Assembly: GCA_022571175.1 (NCBI GenBank)
Contig: JACZYI010000052.1
Span: forward strand, 1-10,279
Direction of reading: 5' to 3'
Source: Pseudomonadota bacterium
GTDB taxonomy: Bacteria; Pseudomonadota; Alphaproteobacteria; Sphingomonadales; SMXR01
Length of the DNA stretch: 10,279 nt
A program made the translations under genes and the position numbers. The notes beneath the pieces are model-generated. The model had not been told where the DNA came from. It ran no database searches and worked only from the letters and a program-made list of their open reading frames with translations. The first letter of the stretch is position 1. Every line of letters starts with the position of its first letter. This document shows, piece after piece, positions 1-7,570 of this stretch.

Positions 1-265
1 CATGGGTGGTTCGGTTGCAGCCATTGTACGTCTGCTGGTCTGGCAATTCTCAAGGCCAGTGGTGATCGCGATTGTGCTGGCCTCACCGCTTGGCTATCTG
101 GGCGCAAGCGCCTATCTCGATTTCTTCGCCGACCGGGCAACATTAACGCCTACTCTGTTTTTGATCACAGCTGTGCTGGCTTTCGGGGCCGCGGTATTGA
201 CGGTTTCCTTTCATGCCATCCGTGCCGCCAGAGCAAATCCGATTTTGGCGCTCAGATATGAATGA
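1..265 (+). CDS. ABC transporter permease, FtsX/MacB type, C-terminal fragment
   Basis: This is the 3' end of a gene that enters from the left edge; the ATG at base 2 is probably internal. The 87 visible residues hold two hydrophobic spans (about residues 16-40 and 50-72) and end in a basic tail, RAARANPILALRYE. That tail is typical of the last segment of FtsX-like permeases in the MacB/LolC group. These inner-membrane proteins pair with an ATPase and use a periplasmic domain to extrude or extract lipids, lipoproteins or peptides. The ATPase and the periplasmic domain lie outside the window, so the substrate cannot be told. The gene ends with TGA at 263-265, directly against the astB stop on the other strand, so the two transcripts must converge and probably overlap. 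The family call is fairly safe; the subfamily is not. Confidence 0.85.
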   Translation, partial: MGGSVAAIVRLLVWQFSRPVVIAIVLASPLGYLGASAYLDFFADRATLTPTLFLITAVLAFGAAVLTVSFHAIRAARANPILALRYE

Positions 266-300
266 TCAATCCACATCGCGCTGGAAGTCATAGATTGATC
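264..300. repeat. 8-base inverted repeat at the convergent gene ends
   Basis: GATCAATC at 264-271 is matched by its exact reverse complement GATTGATC at 293-300, with a 21-base loop. The left arm covers the stop codons of both the permease gene and astB; the right arm lies in the last codons of astB. It could fold into a weak, AT-rich hairpin in either transcript and act as a modest bidirectional terminator. There is no T tract on either side and the stem is short, so chance is a real alternative. Confidence 0.35.
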
Positions 301-1612
301 CGAGACCGAGCAGACCGCTCAGCTCATCAAGGGCGGTACGGCCTTCCTCCAGCAGTTTTGGGTCTGCCAGGTCAGCAGGAATTAGCCGGTCACGATAATG
401 CCGATCGACCCATTTATTGAGCTGGTCATGAAGGTCTTCGGTTAAAATCGACCTGGGATTGACCGCAGCCAGTTCTTCCTCACTTAAAACTACACGCAAA
501 CGCAAGCAGGCCGGACCTCCGCCGTTTTGCATGGATTGGCGCACATCAATATATTTGACAGTATCAATGGCATTATCTCCTGCGATCAATTCCTCCAGAT
601 AATGTTTGGTGCTCGAAATATCGCGGGAGTTTTCAGGCATGATCAAGGTCATTTTATCTTCACCCGCTGGGGAGATAAGTTGAGAATTAAAAAGATAGGA
701 TGATATGGCATCCTTCAAGGACACATCAGCGGCGGCTACTTTGATAAATTCAAAGGAAATGTCGGATGCGCATTTTCTTAAGTTTTCTTCCAGCATTTCA
801 GGGTCTTCAAAAGCCAGTTCATGATAGAAAAAAACATGTTTGTTCGCCACTGCAACCACATCATTGTGAAAAGCACCGGCGTTAATGGCGAGTGGGTTTT
901 GCTGCACAAATAACACCCGGTCAGGTTTGAGGCCGTGGTGCTCGGCAACAGCCCTGGAGGCTTCCAGCCTCTGGCGTGCGGGAAAATCTTCCGGGCCTGC
1001 GCTACCCTCAAAAGTCGCTTTGCCATAGACAAAAAGCTCAACTCCCCTGGCACCATAGGAGGTACAAAAACGATTGTGGTTTGCGGCCCCTTCGTCCCCG
1101 GCATGAAGTCCGCCTTGAAGCCAGTTGTGATGAGAAAAAAATTTCTCATCCGCAAAAACTGATTTCAAAATTCTCCCGGTGACGGGCGGCTCGATTGCCC
1201 GGTGAAACATGGTGGCGAGATTGGCGGGAGTAAAATGCACACGGCCATCAGCACTGTCGGCACTGGGTGATACCGTGGCCGCATTGGCCGTCCACATGGC
1301 AGCGGCAGCGGACACATTGTTCAGAAGTCCAGGCGCGGTTTTCGCAACCTTTTCAATGATTTCCGCGTCACTCCCGCCGTAGCCCAAGGATTTGAGTGTG
1401 GGGATATGGGGCCGATCATGGGGTGGCAAAATGCCTTGCACCATACCCAGTTCCATCATGAGCTTCATTTTGCGCAGACCTTCTTTGGCTGCAGCTTTCG
1501 GATTTGAGGTCTGGTTTGCATGTTTGGCCGATGCCAGATTGCCAAAACTCAGGCCACCATAATTATGGGTGGGGCCAACCAGTCCATCAAAATTGGCTTC
1601 TATTGTTTTCAA
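266..1612 (-). CDS. astB: N-succinylarginine dihydrolase (AstB)
   Basis: AstB is the second enzyme of the arginine succinyltransferase pathway: it hydrolyses N2-succinylarginine to N2-succinylornithine, two ammonia and CO2 in the cytoplasm. The 448 residues match the usual family length, and the protein aligns from the N-terminal NFDGLVGPTHNYGGLSFGN block to the C-terminal LGLGSIYDFQR. The amidinotransferase-fold catalytic residues are visible: Glu174 in GDEGAANHNR, His249 in FHNDV and Cys369 in NGGGPACLRLRV, which correspond to Glu174, His248 and Cys365 of the E. coli enzyme. The start is TTG at 1612-1610, overlapping the astD stop as TTGA. No nearer start fits the conserved N-terminus, and a GGGGA sequence lies about 7 bases upstream. 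It is the last gene of the minus-strand block; its stop touches that of the convergent permease. Confidence 0.98.
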   Translation of the reverse strand: MKTIEANFDGLVGPTHNYGGLSFGNLASAKHANQTSNPKAAAKEGLRKMKLMMELGMVQGILPPHDRPHIPTLKSLGYGGSDAEIIEKVAKTAPGLLNNVSAAAAMWTANAATVSPSADSADGRVHFTPANLATMFHRAIEPPVTGRILKSVFADEKFFSHHNWLQGGLHAGDEGAANHNRFCTSYGARGVELFVYGKATFEGSAGPEDFPARQRLEASRAVAEHHGLKPDRVLFVQQNPLAINAGAFHNDVVAVANKHVFFYHELAFEDPEMLEENLRKCASDISFEFIKVAAADVSLKDAISSYLFNSQLISPAGEDKMTLIMPENSRDISSTKHYLEELIAGDNAIDTVKYIDVRQSMQNGGGPACLRLRVVLSEEELAAVNPRSILTEDLHDQLNKWVDRHYRDRLIPADLADPKLLEEGRTALDELSGLLGLGSIYDFQRDVD

Positions 1613-3081
1613 CCGTCCATCCCCGGAAGTGGCTGGTCAAATCGCGCAGTGCCACCAATATCCTCAAGACTAGCAACCGGATCGGCACAATAGTCAGCGG
1701 CATAAAAAGCGCCTGGCCGATGATTGCCCGATGCACCAAGTCCACCAAAGGGCCGTGCACCCGAGGCACCCGTCAATGGCCTGTTCCAACTGAGAATGCC
1801 GGCTCTCACCTGGCCGCGAAAGGATTCATATTGTTCCTTCTCGTCGCTCAAAAGCCCGGCGGCCAAACCAAAGCGCGTGGTATTTGCTTCTTCAATCGCG
1901 GCTCTGAAATTCTCCACCCGGATCACCTGATGGAGGGGGCCAAAAATTTCCTCATCTTCTCGGGGGCTCATCTCAGATACATCAATCAGCCCCGGTGAAA
2001 GATAAGCTGTATTCTCGCCAAGCCGCGTCAGTGTCCGGAGAGAAACCGCGCCCGCTTTTAACATTTTTTCATATTTATCAAAGACTTGTGACGCTACAGC
2101 TTTTGAAACCATTGGACCCATAAAGGGCTCTGGCTGCTCGTCCCAGCCACCAATTCGTATTTTCTCCATGAGCGCCGCCAAAATGCTCAGAAATTTATCC
2201 CCCTCATCACCCCGGGGAACCACAAGGCGACGGGCGCAGGTGCATCGCTGACCAGAGGTTATGAAAGCAGACTGCAGTGTTATTTTTGCTGCCGCGTTCA
2301 GGTCCGCTACCCGGTCAACAATTAAGGGGTTGTTGCCCCCCAGCTCCAGTGCCAAAATCACCTCCGGGCGGTCGGCCAGTTTTTGCGCGATCATGCGCCC
2401 GGTGGCAGCACTACCCGTAAAGAGCACGCCGTTGATAGCCCTCTGAGCAACCAGAGCTTCGCCCGTAGTTCGCGATCCCTGAACCAGATTAAGGACACCC
2501 GACGGCAAGCCCGCCTGCTCCCAGAGCCTGACCATTTCGATGGCTATGGCAGGTGTCAATTCGCTCGGCTTGTAGACAATGCAATTACCGGCCAGCAGGG
2601 CGGGAACCACATGACCGTTCGGTAGATGGGCTGGAAAATTGAAAGGCCCAAAAACCGCTAACACCCCCAACGGTCGGTGTGAGAGTGAGGAACGAACCTG
2701 CCCGGTCACCTGCTCATCTTGCCCGGTGCGTTCCCCATATGCCCGAAGGGACAAATCAATCTTGGCGGAGACGGCACTTATTTCACCCCTTGAATCCCAG
2801 AGCGGCTTGCCCATTTCCTCTGAGATCAGGCTTGCCAACCGGTCTTTTTCGGACGTTACCAGCGCTCCAAATTTCCTGATTATATCTGCGCGATCCTCAA
2901 ATGGTTGATGTGACCATTTCTCGAATGCGCCCTCAGCCGATGATACGGCCTCCTCTACATCACCATCATTTGCAGTCGCACCCTGCCAGACAATTTCATC
3001 GTTTGCCGGGTTTATGGAGGTCAGGGTATCACCACCACCCACGCACCATTTTCCGCCCATATGGTTGCCGGGCTTGCTCAT
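1609..3081 (-). CDS. astD: N-succinylglutamate 5-semialdehyde dehydrogenase (AstD)
   Basis: AstD oxidises N-succinylglutamate semialdehyde to N-succinylglutamate with NAD+, the fourth step of the pathway. This is a full-length aldehyde dehydrogenase of 490 residues. Visible landmarks are Asn148 in FGPFNFPAHLPNG, the NAD-binding FTGSAATG at about 221-228, the general base Glu246 in LELGGNNP, and the catalytic Cys280 in SGQRCTCARR. The SGQRCTCARR signature and the C-terminal SGNHRPGAFYAADYCADPVASLE region distinguish AstD from other aldehyde dehydrogenases. The ATG at 3081 overlaps the astA stop as ATGA, which suggests translational coupling; the ribosome-binding sequence is weak. A second in-frame Met at residue 8 is possible but has no better upstream signal. 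Confidence 0.97.
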   Translation of the reverse strand: MSKPGNHMGGKWCVGGGDTLTSINPANDEIVWQGATANDGDVEEAVSSAEGAFEKWSHQPFEDRADIIRKFGALVTSEKDRLASLISEEMGKPLWDSRGEISAVSAKIDLSLRAYGERTGQDEQVTGQVRSSLSHRPLGVLAVFGPFNFPAHLPNGHVVPALLAGNCIVYKPSELTPAIAIEMVRLWEQAGLPSGVLNLVQGSRTTGEALVAQRAINGVLFTGSAATGRMIAQKLADRPEVILALELGGNNPLIVDRVADLNAAAKITLQSAFITSGQRCTCARRLVVPRGDEGDKFLSILAALMEKIRIGGWDEQPEPFMGPMVSKAVASQVFDKYEKMLKAGAVSLRTLTRLGENTAYLSPGLIDVSEMSPREDEEIFGPLHQVIRVENFRAAIEEANTTRFGLAAGLLSDEKEQYESFRGQVRAGILSWNRPLTGASGARPFGGLGASGNHRPGAFYAADYCADPVASLEDIGGTARFDQPLPGMDG

Positions 3082-4103
3082 GATTTACGCTCTGCTGCCC
3101 TGATAACCGTATCGCCCTCCCTGATGCCCATCTCATCCGCGACCCGGCGCGAAATATCCAGAATTGCCAATGCGGTTTGGTGGACAGTGATTTGAGCTAC
3201 CTTGAAATTTTCAAGCGATCGGGTGGCAACCAGACATTTTTCACCCTCCATCACTTCATCTACCAGATGAGCCTCAAATTTTCGGCATTGGCGGACCGTA
3301 TGTATTTCATCCCTGGCTGCCTCAAGGCACGGCCCGGCGTCAAAAATATCAACCGCCCCCCGGTAGCGAAACCCCTCCCGTTCAAGCAGCGCCTTGGCCG
3401 GGGCAGTATTCTCATGCGGCTTGCCGATAACCTCCTGGGCTTCTTTGGGTAACAGATTAGTATATATAGGGAATTTAGGCATAAGATCGGCGATAAACTG
3501 ATAATTACCGAGACCATTTATGCGATCAGCTTCGGCAAAAGACAAGCCGAAAAAATGTTTTCCCAGTGCGTTCCAGAAAGGAGATTCCCCTTCCTCGTTA
3601 ACCCACCCCCTGAGTTCGGCCATGACGGTTTCGGCAAAACGTGCGGGATTGTTGGCGATCAAAAGATAACGCCCCCGGGACAGTAATTTACCATTGCCAC
3701 CGCCCCGATAATCAGGATGCAGAAAAAGCGTGCCCAGCTCGGTAGCACCGGCATAATCATTAGCCAGCGTCAAAAGCTCGGTCTCCACTTTCAGTTCAGG
3801 TTTTTTGGAGACTTGCGTCAGTTTCAAGAGCTTGTAATTATAAAAGGGAATTGAAGTACCGACCGAGGCAAAAATGGCGGATGTACCGGCCAACCGCCCG
3901 GTTTTCGTATCCTCAAGAGTCAGAAAATAATATTCCTCACCGGGCTGCGATACTTCCGCGGCAAAGCTTTCCAGGGACCACTTTATCCGCTTCACCAGCG
4001 CCCCTTCGCTTGTGGGCAAAGTGGTCATTCCCTGACCAGCAGCTCCGGCCAGCTCTAATAGCTGTTCCAGATCACTTTCTTCTACTGATCTCAATATCAT
4101 CAT
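3078..4103 (-). CDS. astA: Arginine N-succinyltransferase (AstA)
   Basis: AstA commits arginine to this pathway by transferring succinyl from succinyl-CoA to its alpha-amino group. The 341 residues are close to the 344 of the E. coli enzyme and align end to end. Family blocks include TELGTLFLHPDYRGGGNG (about 121-138), MAELRGWVNEEGESPFWNALG (161-181, GNAT-like core), LMPKFPIYTNLLP (207-219) and GKPHENTAPAKALLEREGFRY (227-247). His230 matches the histidine proposed as catalytic in AstA. Two adjacent ATG codons (4103 and 4100) make the start ambiguous by one residue; no strong Shine-Dalgarno sequence is seen. The 52-base gap to the upstream epimerase gene holds neither a clear terminator nor a clear promoter, so co-transcription is possible but unproven. 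A single AstA subunit is encoded, not the AruF/AruG pair of pseudomonads. Confidence 0.97.
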   Translation of the reverse strand: MMILRSVEESDLEQLLELAGAAGQGMTTLPTSEGALVKRIKWSLESFAAEVSQPGEEYYFLTLEDTKTGRLAGTSAIFASVGTSIPFYNYKLLKLTQVSKKPELKVETELLTLANDYAGATELGTLFLHPDYRGGGNGKLLSRGRYLLIANNPARFAETVMAELRGWVNEEGESPFWNALGKHFFGLSFAEADRINGLGNYQFIADLMPKFPIYTNLLPKEAQEVIGKPHENTAPAKALLEREGFRYRGAVDIFDAGPCLEAARDEIHTVRQCRKFEAHLVDEVMEGEKCLVATRSLENFKVAQITVHQTALAILDISRRVADEMGIREGDTVIRAAERKS

Positions 4104-4155
4104 TGGCTTGACCCAACTTTAATCCGTTTGTCCCCACCGATCGCAATATTCTGGT

Positions 4156-5193
4156 TCACTCACCCTGTTTGCCAAGAAAGTGCATTTCCAGCAACCCCTC
4201 ATCCTGCAACCAGCTGACGGATTTCGCCAGCGCCGCCTGCAGGTTTCCCGGTGCATACCCAAGTTGACTGCGAGCCTTGGCAATAGTGACGATGGAATCA
4301 TATTTAGCCAGCCGAACCCCCTCAACGCTTGCCTTTGGGGGTTGGCCGGATATTCGTGACCCAAATTCAGACAGACCAGCAAAGGCTCTGGCCAAAGCAT
4401 ATGGAATCTTTTTCTCGGGCATAGGCTGGCCCGTAACAGTGTTCAAAAGATCCAGAAACTCGGTGAAGCCAAGATTGACACCACCAAGAATATACCCCTC
4501 GCCCACATGGCCATTGGCAGCCGCAAGAATATGACCTCGGGCCACATCTTCAACATTCACATAATTAAAACACGTCTCCAGATAGGCCGGAGTTGCTCCT
4601 GATACAAAATCACGGATCATCACGGTCGGTGCCGTCAGTGACCGGTCACCCGGACCGACCGGAATAGTGGGATAAACACTCACCACCGGCAAACCAGAGT
4701 CTACTGCTTTCCTGACCAGCTCAGCCGCCTTCCATTTGGAGCGGGTATAGGGACCAGCCATATTATCCAGGGTAACGGTCGGCAGATCTTCGCTGATAAC
4801 GCCTGCCGAGCTGTCATTCCAGCCTTTCAAAATGGTCTCGGTGGAGGTGCAGACAATTCGCCCTACCTTAGCTGAGGCTGCCGCATGCAAAACCCGGGAA
4901 GTGCCTTCCACATTGATTCTTTCGTATAAATCTTTATCCCGGACCCAAAGCGCAGCTTGCGCCGCACAGTGAAAAAGCGTGCCCACGCCGCTCATCAGGC
5001 TGGCCAAAACATCCTCATCAAGAATGGAGGCCACAGTGACCTTAACATTGCTCTGAAGTTTGTTTACTGGTGGGCGAATATCCAGCAGCCGCACTTCCAG
5101 ACCAGCCCGGGCGAGCTGATGCACCAAATGTCCACCAATAAATCCTGCCCCACCGGTGACCAAAACGGGCTCAGCGATGCGTTTTTCATCCAT
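4156..5193 (-). CDS. hpnA: NAD-dependent epimerase/dehydratase, HpnA (hopanoid-associated) type
   Basis: This is an extended short-chain dehydrogenase/reductase of 345 residues. The N-terminal Rossmann motif is VTGGAGFIGG (about 12-21, GxxGxxG), the active-site Ser/Thr lies at about 117-118 (CTSTET), and the YxxxK pair is Tyr149/Lys153 in GPYTRSKWKA. Several blocks look like HpnA, the hopanoid-associated sugar epimerase: LWVRDKDLYERINVEGT, VYPTIPVGPGDRS, FVSGATPAYLETCFNYVNVEDVARGH and GEGYILGGVNL. HpnA's reaction is not firmly established; a role in hopanoid side-chain sugar modification has been assumed from gene context. The neighbourhood here, with HpnM- and HpnN-type genes a few kilobases upstream, supports the assignment. 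A generic dihydroflavonol-reductase-like enzyme is the alternative. The ATG at 5193 follows a purine-rich GCGAGAG. The SDR assignment is near certain; the HpnA label is moderate. Confidence 0.78.
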   Translation of the reverse strand: MDEKRIAEPVLVTGGAGFIGGHLVHQLARAGLEVRLLDIRPPVNKLQSNVKVTVASILDEDVLASLMSGVGTLFHCAAQAALWVRDKDLYERINVEGTSRVLHAAASAKVGRIVCTSTETILKGWNDSSAGVISEDLPTVTLDNMAGPYTRSKWKAAELVRKAVDSGLPVVSVYPTIPVGPGDRSLTAPTVMIRDFVSGATPAYLETCFNYVNVEDVARGHILAAANGHVGEGYILGGVNLGFTEFLDLLNTVTGQPMPEKKIPYALARAFAGLSEFGSRISGQPPKASVEGVRLAKYDSIVTIAKARSQLGYAPGNLQAALAKSVSWLQDEGLLEMHFLGKQGE

Positions 5194-5195
5194 TA

Positions 5196-5229
5196 TCAGC
5201 TCTCGCTCGGCTTTGGTTTACTCAGCTCT
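5196..5229 (-). repeat. 8-base direct repeat in the leader of the epimerase gene
   Basis: AGAGCTGA (minus strand) occurs twice, at plus coordinates 5196-5203 and 5222-5229, 26 bases apart, in the 38-base gap between the paraoxonase-like and epimerase genes. The downstream copy sits just before the epimerase start and may simply be part of its ribosome-binding region. It could be a small operator, but chance is equally likely. Confidence 0.25.
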
Positions 5230-5231
5230 GC

Positions 5232-6404
5232 TTATCCGCTTTGACAGATAACCAACTTATGGTCAAAGCCTGACATTACCATCCTCAAGTCTCCGAACCC
5301 ATTCGCTACGGTCGCTCCTGTGAGAAGACCCCCTTTGTTGGCAAAATATTTTACCGGCGGTGATAAAATACCATTCATATATGCCAACGCGGCAGAAGGC
5401 ACATGCTCAATGCCAAACCAGTCATCACGAAAGGCAGCAAATCTGTAGATGTTTGGAAATCCCGCAATATAGATATGCCCGGTTGAATCCAGCGTAATAT
5501 TATCCGGACTTATGCCTGTTTCAATTTGACCGACATGTGCAAGGCTGCCCGTCTCCTCGAGTTGAGAGACATCATAAATATGGACGGCAGTTTCACGGGT
5601 TGCAGAGACCAGCAACAGATCATGGCCATCCGGCTCCTTTGCCACCACCAGTGCAATGCCATTGGCATATGCGATGCCATCAGCAACCACGGAAAATTCG
5701 GTGCCGTTATAATACATGACAAAGGATTTTTTCTGCCCCAGTAGTTCCTCCCAGAATTCTCCGGCACCTCCGCATACACCATGATCGTTAGTGACAAAAA
5801 ACCGGTTAGGCCCGACAGCGGTTAAATCATTGGGGCCGCAAAGCCGATCATCGCTTAGGGTGCCATCGGATGACCGCTGCACAAGAATGCCGTCTATAAT
5901 ATCGAAGACCTCAATGGTCGGCTTCAGCAATATTTCGCCGTCAATAGTTTCATATCTTCGATTGACGAAGAACAGGCTGGTTACCAGGTCATTCATCCGC
6001 CACAGAGAAATGCCATGAGGTCTCAAATTTCCACGATCCTTGAAATCCAGAAGAACATCCCGAACCTCGATGGTATCAGAGCTTAAATCCAGTTGGTTCA
6101 AATCAAGACGATAAAGCCCGCCGGTGGTGTAAACCGGGCCACCGGCCGCAATCTCATCCTCTACCTTGATGCGGTTATAGGCAGAAATATAAGCGAGCCC
6201 CCGGCCCCAATCGATCTCGATATCTTCCGCCCCTTCAACCCGGGTATCGGTGCCCTCGATAACCAGGGCATAGGCACGGCAGCTCTTCTCTCCCGCATCG
6301 CTCCAGCCAATAAGATGACTGTTCAATGCGGTCAGAACCGCTCCGGCACTAAGAACAAGCAAGCCGCCCAGGAATAACAGATAAAATTTTGACTTCCTCC
6401 CCAT
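5232..6404 (-). CDS. Paraoxonase/arylesterase-like six-bladed beta-propeller, membrane-anchored
   Basis: The 390 residues align along their whole length with animal paraoxonases (PON1, about 355 residues), which are calcium-dependent lactonases/arylesterases. After a short basic N-terminus, residues about 7-27 form one hydrophobic span, an uncleaved anchor or signal peptide, so the propeller should face the periplasm. Calcium ligands are in place: Glu60/Asp61 (PON1 53/54), Asn192/Asp193 in GPNDLTAVGP (168/169), Asn248 in YANGIAL (224) and Asp301/Asn302 in SPDNITLD (269/270). His130 in RPHGIS matches catalytic His115. Cys42 and Cys387 match the PON1 disulfide pair 42/353. The second dyad histidine (His134) is replaced: PON1 VNHPD reads VNRRY here (Arg149). 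The substrate is unknown; a lactone or ester in the envelope is plausible. The start is backed by GAGGAG 8 bases upstream, formed by the last codons of the sulfotransferase gene. Confidence 0.9.
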   Translation of the reverse strand: MGRKSKFYLLFLGGLLVLSAGAVLTALNSHLIGWSDAGEKSCRAYALVIEGTDTRVEGAEDIEIDWGRGLAYISAYNRIKVEDEIAAGGPVYTTGGLYRLDLNQLDLSSDTIEVRDVLLDFKDRGNLRPHGISLWRMNDLVTSLFFVNRRYETIDGEILLKPTIEVFDIIDGILVQRSSDGTLSDDRLCGPNDLTAVGPNRFFVTNDHGVCGGAGEFWEELLGQKKSFVMYYNGTEFSVVADGIAYANGIALVVAKEPDGHDLLLVSATRETAVHIYDVSQLEETGSLAHVGQIETGISPDNITLDSTGHIYIAGFPNIYRFAAFRDDWFGIEHVPSAALAYMNGILSPPVKYFANKGGLLTGATVANGFGDLRMVMSGFDHKLVICQSG

Positions 6405-6409
6405 CTACC

Positions 6410-7516
6410 TTACTCCTCGATCGGAGGCTCATAGCCCCATCGATCAATATATGGCTTCCACCTCTGGGCAACTTTTTCCAAGTCTTCCAGCGGAAACTCA
6501 TAGCTGTTTTTCTTGTAGCCTTTTATCGATTTCAAATAGCTCTGAAAGGCCTGTTTATCCTGGTCAAATCCTGACAAATCGAAGCGATCATAGATATGTT
6601 TGAGTTCACCAACCGGATCAGTCTGAAAATCATCAAATTTCATGTGAATCAGCTGATTTGATCTCAGATTTTTGCTATCCACATCAAATTCAGCCATCAT
6701 CCGTTCATAGGTTGAAAGGATATGTTCATCCAGATTAATATGATCCCAGGCTTGCAAGGCAAACCGCTCAAATAATTTTTGATAAAAATTCCGCATGGAA
6801 AAAAAGACCTTATACGGATTGCGATGGATATGAATGAACTTTGCCTCCGGCCACATGGATGTCAGCAGGGATACCCTGGCGGTATAGACCGGGTTTTTGA
6901 TGAGTAATCTTCGTTCGGGAAAAGCTAGCTGCAGCTTCAGATAATAATATCGAAGCAGGCGACGCCATTCACCAACTTCGTGTGGTTCTACCCCTTCAAA
7001 AAACAGCCCCGCGTCAAAATTCCGATGAAATTTCCTGGGGAAATAAAGGGCATGATAAAAGGATGTCGGCGTCATATTGGCCAGACCGATTTCATCTTCC
7101 TGTGGCGAATCCTCATGCACCGGAATTTGATCAATAAAACGATCACTGGGCAGTGCTTTTTTGAGCAATCCCCTCATCCAGCGCGCCAGCAAAAGAAAAT
7201 CCCAGGGCAGGGCCGTGGCAAAGGGCGAGACAGTGGCAAACTGGGGTGACTGGCTCATGACATTATAGAGATGGGTGGTTCCGCTCCGCCAATGACCAAT
7301 GATGAATATGGGGGCTCTGACGGGCGCCACGGCATTGCGACGAAAACCTACGTAAGCCTTTTCCAGCGCCGAAAATGGCTGGCGCAGCAAGCTGGCTCCA
7401 AGGATTGCCATTATAACTGGCCATGAGGCCATGGGTAGGGGGCCGTTTCGCAGGAGAACGGATAACAAAGTCAGGGGATTGGCACCGCTCAGGGGATGCG
7501 ACAATTGCCGCTTCAC
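6410..7516 (-). CDS. Sulfotransferase family protein (PAPS-dependent type)
   Basis: This 368-residue protein carries the two cofactor-binding signatures of cytosolic-type sulfotransferases: a 5'-phosphosulfate loop GHWRSGTTHLYNVM at about 74-87 and a 3'-phosphate loop with Arg232 and Ser240 in HRNPYKVFFSMRNFY. Between them lie the QEDEIGLAN segment (139-147) and LLIKNPVY (204-211), which recur in a bacterial sulfotransferase group with Trp rather than Pro in the first loop. Such enzymes move sulfate from PAPS to a hydroxyl or amine; the acceptor of this group is not known to me. N-terminal residues 15-45 are rather hydrophobic and may associate with the membrane. The start is GTG at 7516, chosen because AAGGAG lies 6 bases upstream and no ATG is available between it and the preceding in-frame TAG. 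It is tightly linked (5 bases) to the paraoxonase-like gene. Confidence 0.9.
   Translation of the reverse strand: MKRQLSHPLSGANPLTLLSVLLRNGPLPMASWPVIMAILGASLLRQPFSALEKAYVGFRRNAVAPVRAPIFIIGHWRSGTTHLYNVMSQSPQFATVSPFATALPWDFLLLARWMRGLLKKALPSDRFIDQIPVHEDSPQEDEIGLANMTPTSFYHALYFPRKFHRNFDAGLFFEGVEPHEVGEWRRLLRYYYLKLQLAFPERRLLIKNPVYTARVSLLTSMWPEAKFIHIHRNPYKVFFSMRNFYQKLFERFALQAWDHINLDEHILSTYERMMAEFDVDSKNLRSNQLIHMKFDDFQTDPVGELKHIYDRFDLSGFDQDKQAFQSYLKSIKGYKKNSYEFPLEDLEKVAQRWKPYIDRWGYEPPIEE
6413..6418 (-). promoter_or_regulatory. Ribosome-binding site of the paraoxonase-like gene
   Basis: The minus-strand sequence GAGGAG consists of the last two Glu codons of the sulfotransferase gene and lies 8 bases before the ATG at 6404. 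Because the site is covered by ribosomes finishing the upstream gene, translation of the two genes is probably coupled. Confidence 0.7.
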
Positions 7517-7522
7517 TTTATT

Positions 7523-7528
7523 CTCCTT
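7523..7528 (-). promoter_or_regulatory. Ribosome-binding site fixing the GTG start of the sulfotransferase
   Basis: A minus-strand AAGGAG is followed after 6 bases (AATAAA) by the GTG at 7516-7514. It is the best Shine-Dalgarno match I noted in the window and it decides the non-ATG start. No ATG exists in frame between this site and the hpnM stop codon. Confidence 0.75.
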
Positions 7529-7570
7529 GCCTGATTTCCTCTCTGGTGACGGGGGTTCACACGGGTTTTT

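Noticed and set aside
1504..1998. A 164-codon plus-strand open frame opposite astB and astD
   Set aside because: It lies entirely antisense to two full-length, clearly conserved enzymes, and its translation has low-complexity composition without any recognisable domain.
3058..3063. Second CATATG near the astD start, resembling the hpnM/hpnN junction
   Set aside because: There is no plus-strand gene here; the hexamer also occurs elsewhere in the window and is coincidental.
4119..4400. A 93-codon minus-strand frame overlapping the end of the epimerase gene
   Set aside because: It is a shifted frame of the epimerase C-terminus, whose own frame continues intact with family-like sequence to the stop at 4156.
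7546..7560. Possible terminator hairpin (GTGA...TCAC) between hpnM and the sulfotransferase gene
   Set aside because: The stem is only four base pairs with a seven-base loop and no following U tract on the minus strand.
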